Source: Armatimonadota bacterium | Lineage (GTDB): Bacteria > Armatimonadota > UBA5829 | Length of the DNA stretch: 45,884 bases | Reading direction: 5' to 3' | Assembly (NCBI GenBank): GCA_029907315.1 | Contig: JARYME010000011.1 | Location: forward strand, 1 to 45,884 | Shown: positions 43,204 through 45,884 of the stretch, in pieces | How positions within the stretch are numbered: position 1 is the first letter of the stretch | Layout: every line of letters begins with the position of its first letter | Notes under the pieces: generated by a model | Databases searched by the model: none | Seen by the model: only the letters and a program-made list of their open reading frames with translations | Told to the model about the DNA's origin: nothing | Program-made: the position numbers and the translations under genes

Positions 43204-44643
43204 ATGCAAGACGGCAATTTGACTCGGAGAGAAGTTCTGAAAAGGGCAGCGGTGTTGGGTGCTTATGTGCTCGTTCCGTCGGCAGTAAGCGGAGAATCTG
43301 AGCGGGCATCCGACTCAACCGGTCAGAAGAAAAGACCGAATTTCCTTTTTGTGTTTCCCGACCAGCATCGTTTCGATTGGGTGCCGTGGAATCCGAAGGT
43401 GCCCGTTAGAATGCCCAATCTCGAAAAGTTGGCGGCGCGGGGAGTTCGGTTCAATTGGGCTTTCACCCCCTCGCCGCTGTGTGCACCGGCGAGGGCTTGT
43501 CTGGCATCAGGACGTGAGTACGAACGATGCGGGGTGAAGAACAACGACCAGGATTACCCGATCGACCAGACAACTTTCTACAAGCTCTTGCGCGATGACG
43601 GCTACTGGGTGATGGGCTGCGGTAAGTTCGATTTGCACAAGGCCTCGCCGATATGGGGTATTGACGGCAAGAACCTGCTGACCGAATGGGGCTTTTCGGA
43701 CGGTATCGACAATGCCGGCAAGCAGGACGCGGTCGCTTCTGGACGCGATAAGCCCCGCGATCCTTATATGGCTTTCCTGGAACGGCGCGGGCTGAGGCAA
43801 CTACATGTCGAAGACTATCGAAAACGCTCCCAGGTGGGCAAGGCGGCAGTGTTCCCAACTCCGTTGCCGGACGATGCCTACTGCGATAACTGGGTGGGCC
43901 AAAACGCTCTGGAGCTGATCCGAAAAGTGCCCGCAGGAAAACCGTGGTTCTTGCAGGTGAACTTTGTGGGACCGCACCCCCCATGGGACATCACGGAAAG
44001 TATGACAAAACTCTACCAGGACGTCGAGTTCCCGCAGCCGAATGGCGGCACTCAGTTGACGCCAGAGCAAAACGTTGCAGTTCGGAGAAACTACTCGGCA
44101 ATGGTAACGAACATCGACCGCTGGTTGGGACTTTTTGTAGACGAGCTAGCGAGCAGAGGCGAGCTGGACAACACGTTCATCATATACTCAAGCGACCACG
44201 GGGAAATGTTGAACGACCACGGGCTTTGGGGCAAGTCAGTGCCGTATCAGCCTTCGGTCGGTGTACCGCTAGTGATTGCGGGGCCAAGTGTCCGAAAAGG
44301 ATTGGTTACAAACAGCCCTACAAGCTTGATCGATTTGACGGCGACCATCTTGGACTACGCCGGCATCAACGCTCCGCCAACTGTGGATGGGATCTCGCTG
44401 AGGCCGGTGCTGGAAGGTAAGAAGCAAAGGCACAGGGACTACGTGCGCTCCGGGTTGAACGAGTGGCGACTGGTATTCGACGGTCGGTACAAGCTGGTCA
44501 GAGGTTATCCGGAGCGGGACGATCTGCTGCTTTTCGATCTTGAAGCCGACCCTGAGGAAAATCGGAACCTAGCAGCCACCCATAAAGACACAGTGGAACG
44601 GCTGTCTGTAGTCATTGGACCGAGGGAAGGAGAAAAGAAATGA
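43204..44643 (+). CDS. Sulfatase with Tat signal (CAPAR type)
   Basis: A 479-aa sulfatase. LTRREVLKRAAVLGAYVLV is a Tat-like signal, so the enzyme is probably exported folded. VFPDQHRFD supplies the N-terminal metal site (Asp-Gln form), C93-A-P-A-R is the formylglycine motif, GKFDLH stands where the family has GKWHLG, and YSSDHGEMLNDHG is the late metal motif of Asp-His type. The motif pattern is of choline-sulfatase/iduronate-sulfatase-like enzymes more than arylsulfatase A. It has its own promoter and no strong RBS. The next sulfatase overlaps its stop by 4 nt (ATGA), so the two are cotranslated. Confidence 0.92.
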   Translation: MQDGNLTRREVLKRAAVLGAYVLVPSAVSGESERASDSTGQKKRPNFLFVFPDQHRFDWVPWNPKVPVRMPNLEKLAARGVRFNWAFTPSPLCAPARACLASGREYERCGVKNNDQDYPIDQTTFYKLLRDDGYWVMGCGKFDLHKASPIWGIDGKNLLTEWGFSDGIDNAGKQDAVASGRDKPRDPYMAFLERRGLRQLHVEDYRKRSQVGKAAVFPTPLPDDAYCDNWVGQNALELIRKVPAGKPWFLQVNFVGPHPPWDITESMTKLYQDVEFPQPNGGTQLTPEQNVAVRRNYSAMVTNIDRWLGLFVDELASRGELDNTFIIYSSDHGEMLNDHGLWGKSVPYQPSVGVPLVIAGPSVRKGLVTNSPTSLIDLTATILDYAGINAPPTVDGISLRPVLEGKKQRHRDYVRSGLNEWRLVFDGRYKLVRGYPERDDLLLFDLEADPEENRNLAATHKDTVERLSVVIGPREGEKK

Positions 44644-45884
44644 GCGATGGGGAAAGATTAATTACGCGTCGGAGATTCTTGCAAGCCGCAGTCGGAGCGG
44701 CTGCATCTGTGGCTGTCTGCGGCAGTTCGCCAGCGAAGCAAGAGCTTCCGAACTTTGTTATCATCTACGCCGACGACCTGGGCTACAACGATCTTTCGTG
44801 CTACGGTTCAGAGCTTATTCATACTCCTCGGCTCGACAGAATGGCCGCTGAGGGAATAAAGTTCACGGATTTCTACTCAGCGGCGGCTGTTTGTACGCCG
44901 TCTCGGGCTGCTCTCCTGACAGGATGTTATCCTATAAGGGTAAATCTGCCGAGCGTGCTGGGGCCATTTTCACCGATAGGAATCAGTGACAAGGAAATAA
45001 CGCTGGCCGAACTGCTGAAAACCAGGGGATATGCCACAGCGTGCATTGGCAAGTGGCACCTTGGAGATCAAAAACCTTTTCTGCCGACACGTCACGGATT
45101 CGATTACTACTACGGCCTACCTTACTCCAACGATATGCCGCGGCCGAACTGGCCTGTACCGCTGATACGCAACGAGGAGATAATTGAGCAGCCGGTGGTC
45201 CAGGAAACCCTGACGGAACGATATACCGCGGAGGCTATTCGGTTCATAAAGCAGAACCGCTACCGGCCGTTCTTCCTATACCTTGCACACACGATGCCAC
45301 ACGTGCCATTGAGTGTTTCGAAAAGGTTTGCCGGCAGGTCCAAACGGGGCCTATATGGGGATGTAGTTGAATGCATCGACTGGAGCACCGGCGAAATACT
45401 CGATACTCTTACAAGCCTCGGGCTGGACAAGAACACGCTGGTCATATTCTCGTCCGACAACGGTCCGTGGCTCTCGATGAAGGAAAATGGAGGCAGCGCG
45501 TTGCCTCTGCGCGACGGTAAGGGCACTACCTGGGAAGGAGGTATGCGCGTTCCGGGCATAGCTTGGTGGCCAGGTCGGATCCCGAAGGGCGTAGTCTGCA
45601 GAGAAGTCGTTTCCACGATCGACATCTACCCGACATTTGCAGCTCTAGCAGGGGCGAGGGTTCCAACTGACAGGATTATTGACGGCAAAGACGTGCGCCC
45701 GCTGTTGTTCGGGGAAAAGTCCGCGGTCAGTCCGCACAAGGCGTTTTTCTACTATTGGAAGGACGAACTGCAGGCGGTACGATCCGGCAAGTGGAAGCTG
45801 GTGCTGGAGCATAAGACTCGAAGCGGGCAGACAGTTATACCACAGCAGCTTTTCAATCTTGAGACCGACATAGGCGAAACTACT
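44640..45884 (+). CDS. Arylsulfatase A-type sulfatase with Tat-like signal, cut by window edge
   Basis: The frame opens at ATG 44640 and has no stop before the right edge, giving 415 residues, close to the full length of its paralogue at 30892-32220. TRRRFLQAAVGAAASVAV is a Tat-type signal. YADDLGYNDLSCYG gives metal Asp residues, C85-T-P-S-R is the formylglycine motif, GKWHLGD follows and FSSDNGPW is the late metal site. It shares FLPTRHGFDYYYG, ETLTERYTAE and GLYGD-VECIDW with the other copy, so the two likely act on related sulfate esters. The end near QLFNLETDIGE corresponds to the last ~25 residues of typical members. Confidence 0.92.
   Translation, partial: MSDGERLITRRRFLQAAVGAAASVAVCGSSPAKQELPNFVIIYADDLGYNDLSCYGSELIHTPRLDRMAAEGIKFTDFYSAAAVCTPSRAALLTGCYPIRVNLPSVLGPFSPIGISDKEITLAELLKTRGYATACIGKWHLGDQKPFLPTRHGFDYYYGLPYSNDMPRPNWPVPLIRNEEIIEQPVVQETLTERYTAEAIRFIKQNRYRPFFLYLAHTMPHVPLSVSKRFAGRSKRGLYGDVVECIDWSTGEILDTLTSLGLDKNTLVIFSSDNGPWLSMKENGGSALPLRDGKGTTWEGGMRVPGIAWWPGRIPKGVVCREVVSTIDIYPTFAALAGARVPTDRIIDGKDVRPLLFGEKSAVSPHKAFFYYWKDELQAVRSGKWKLVLEHKTRSGQTVIPQQLFNLETDIGETT

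Overview
This window looks like chromosomal DNA from an anaerobic, Gram-negative-type (diderm) bacterium with moderate GC content. The most likely affiliation is Armatimonadota or a relative, but no rRNA or other decisive marker is present. Evidence: Kdo-synthesis genes (kdsD, kdsC) imply an LPS-type outer membrane; PBP1A and PBP2 imply peptidoglycan; a prepilin with a C-terminal H-X9-DG motif and many sulfatases are typical of Armatimonadota and PVC-type bacteria; the methyl-branch genes fhs, metF-metV and an acsE-like gene, a ferredoxin and a selenocysteine-containing SelD suggest anaerobic metabolism. Many genes overlap by 4 nt, and TTG/GTG starts are common.

Layout. 1-10438 (minus strand): a cell-envelope block. 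ponA (PBP1A), mrdA (PBP2), a 769-aa fusion of an alkaline-phosphatase-like domain with a polytopic membrane domain, and a SpoU rRNA methylase are followed by kdsD, kdsC, a metallophosphoesterase and a truncated ArnT/GT39-like membrane protein that runs off the left edge. 10565-12770 (plus): queD, queE and an HgdB-family iron-sulfur protein. 12793-16964: carD and gyrA diverge from two strong promoters, and gyrA is followed by a TIM-barrel isomerase. 17140-21739 (minus): the classical rpmH-rnpA-yidD-yidC-jag-mnmE cluster, without dnaA beside it. 22004-24944: a membrane-anchored coiled coil, a secreted protein of unknown function and an HD-GYP response regulator. 25174-26439 (plus): selD with an in-frame UGA at codon 17, then a ferredoxin.

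26539-33643 (minus): a six-gene accessory operon of three sulfatases, a secreted glycoside hydrolase and two paralogous Nif3-like metal proteins. 33978-42004 (plus): aroA, a divergent chorismate synthase, a GH43-like beta-propeller protein, then acsE-like, metF, metV and fhs. 42181-43026 (plus): the H-X9-DG prepilin with its own promoter and terminator. 43204-45884 (plus): two more Tat-type sulfatases, the last cut by the right edge.

The clearest unusual feature is selD, whose catalytic Cys position is a UGA codon followed at once by a stem-loop. A simple ORF caller would truncate the gene. Other points worth attention are the sulfatase/GH/Nif3 operon, the HgdB-like protein coupled to queE, the chorismate synthase lacking a catalytic histidine, and the altered quinolone-pocket residues in GyrA. 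No CRISPR array, tRNA, rRNA, insertion sequence or prophage was recognised.
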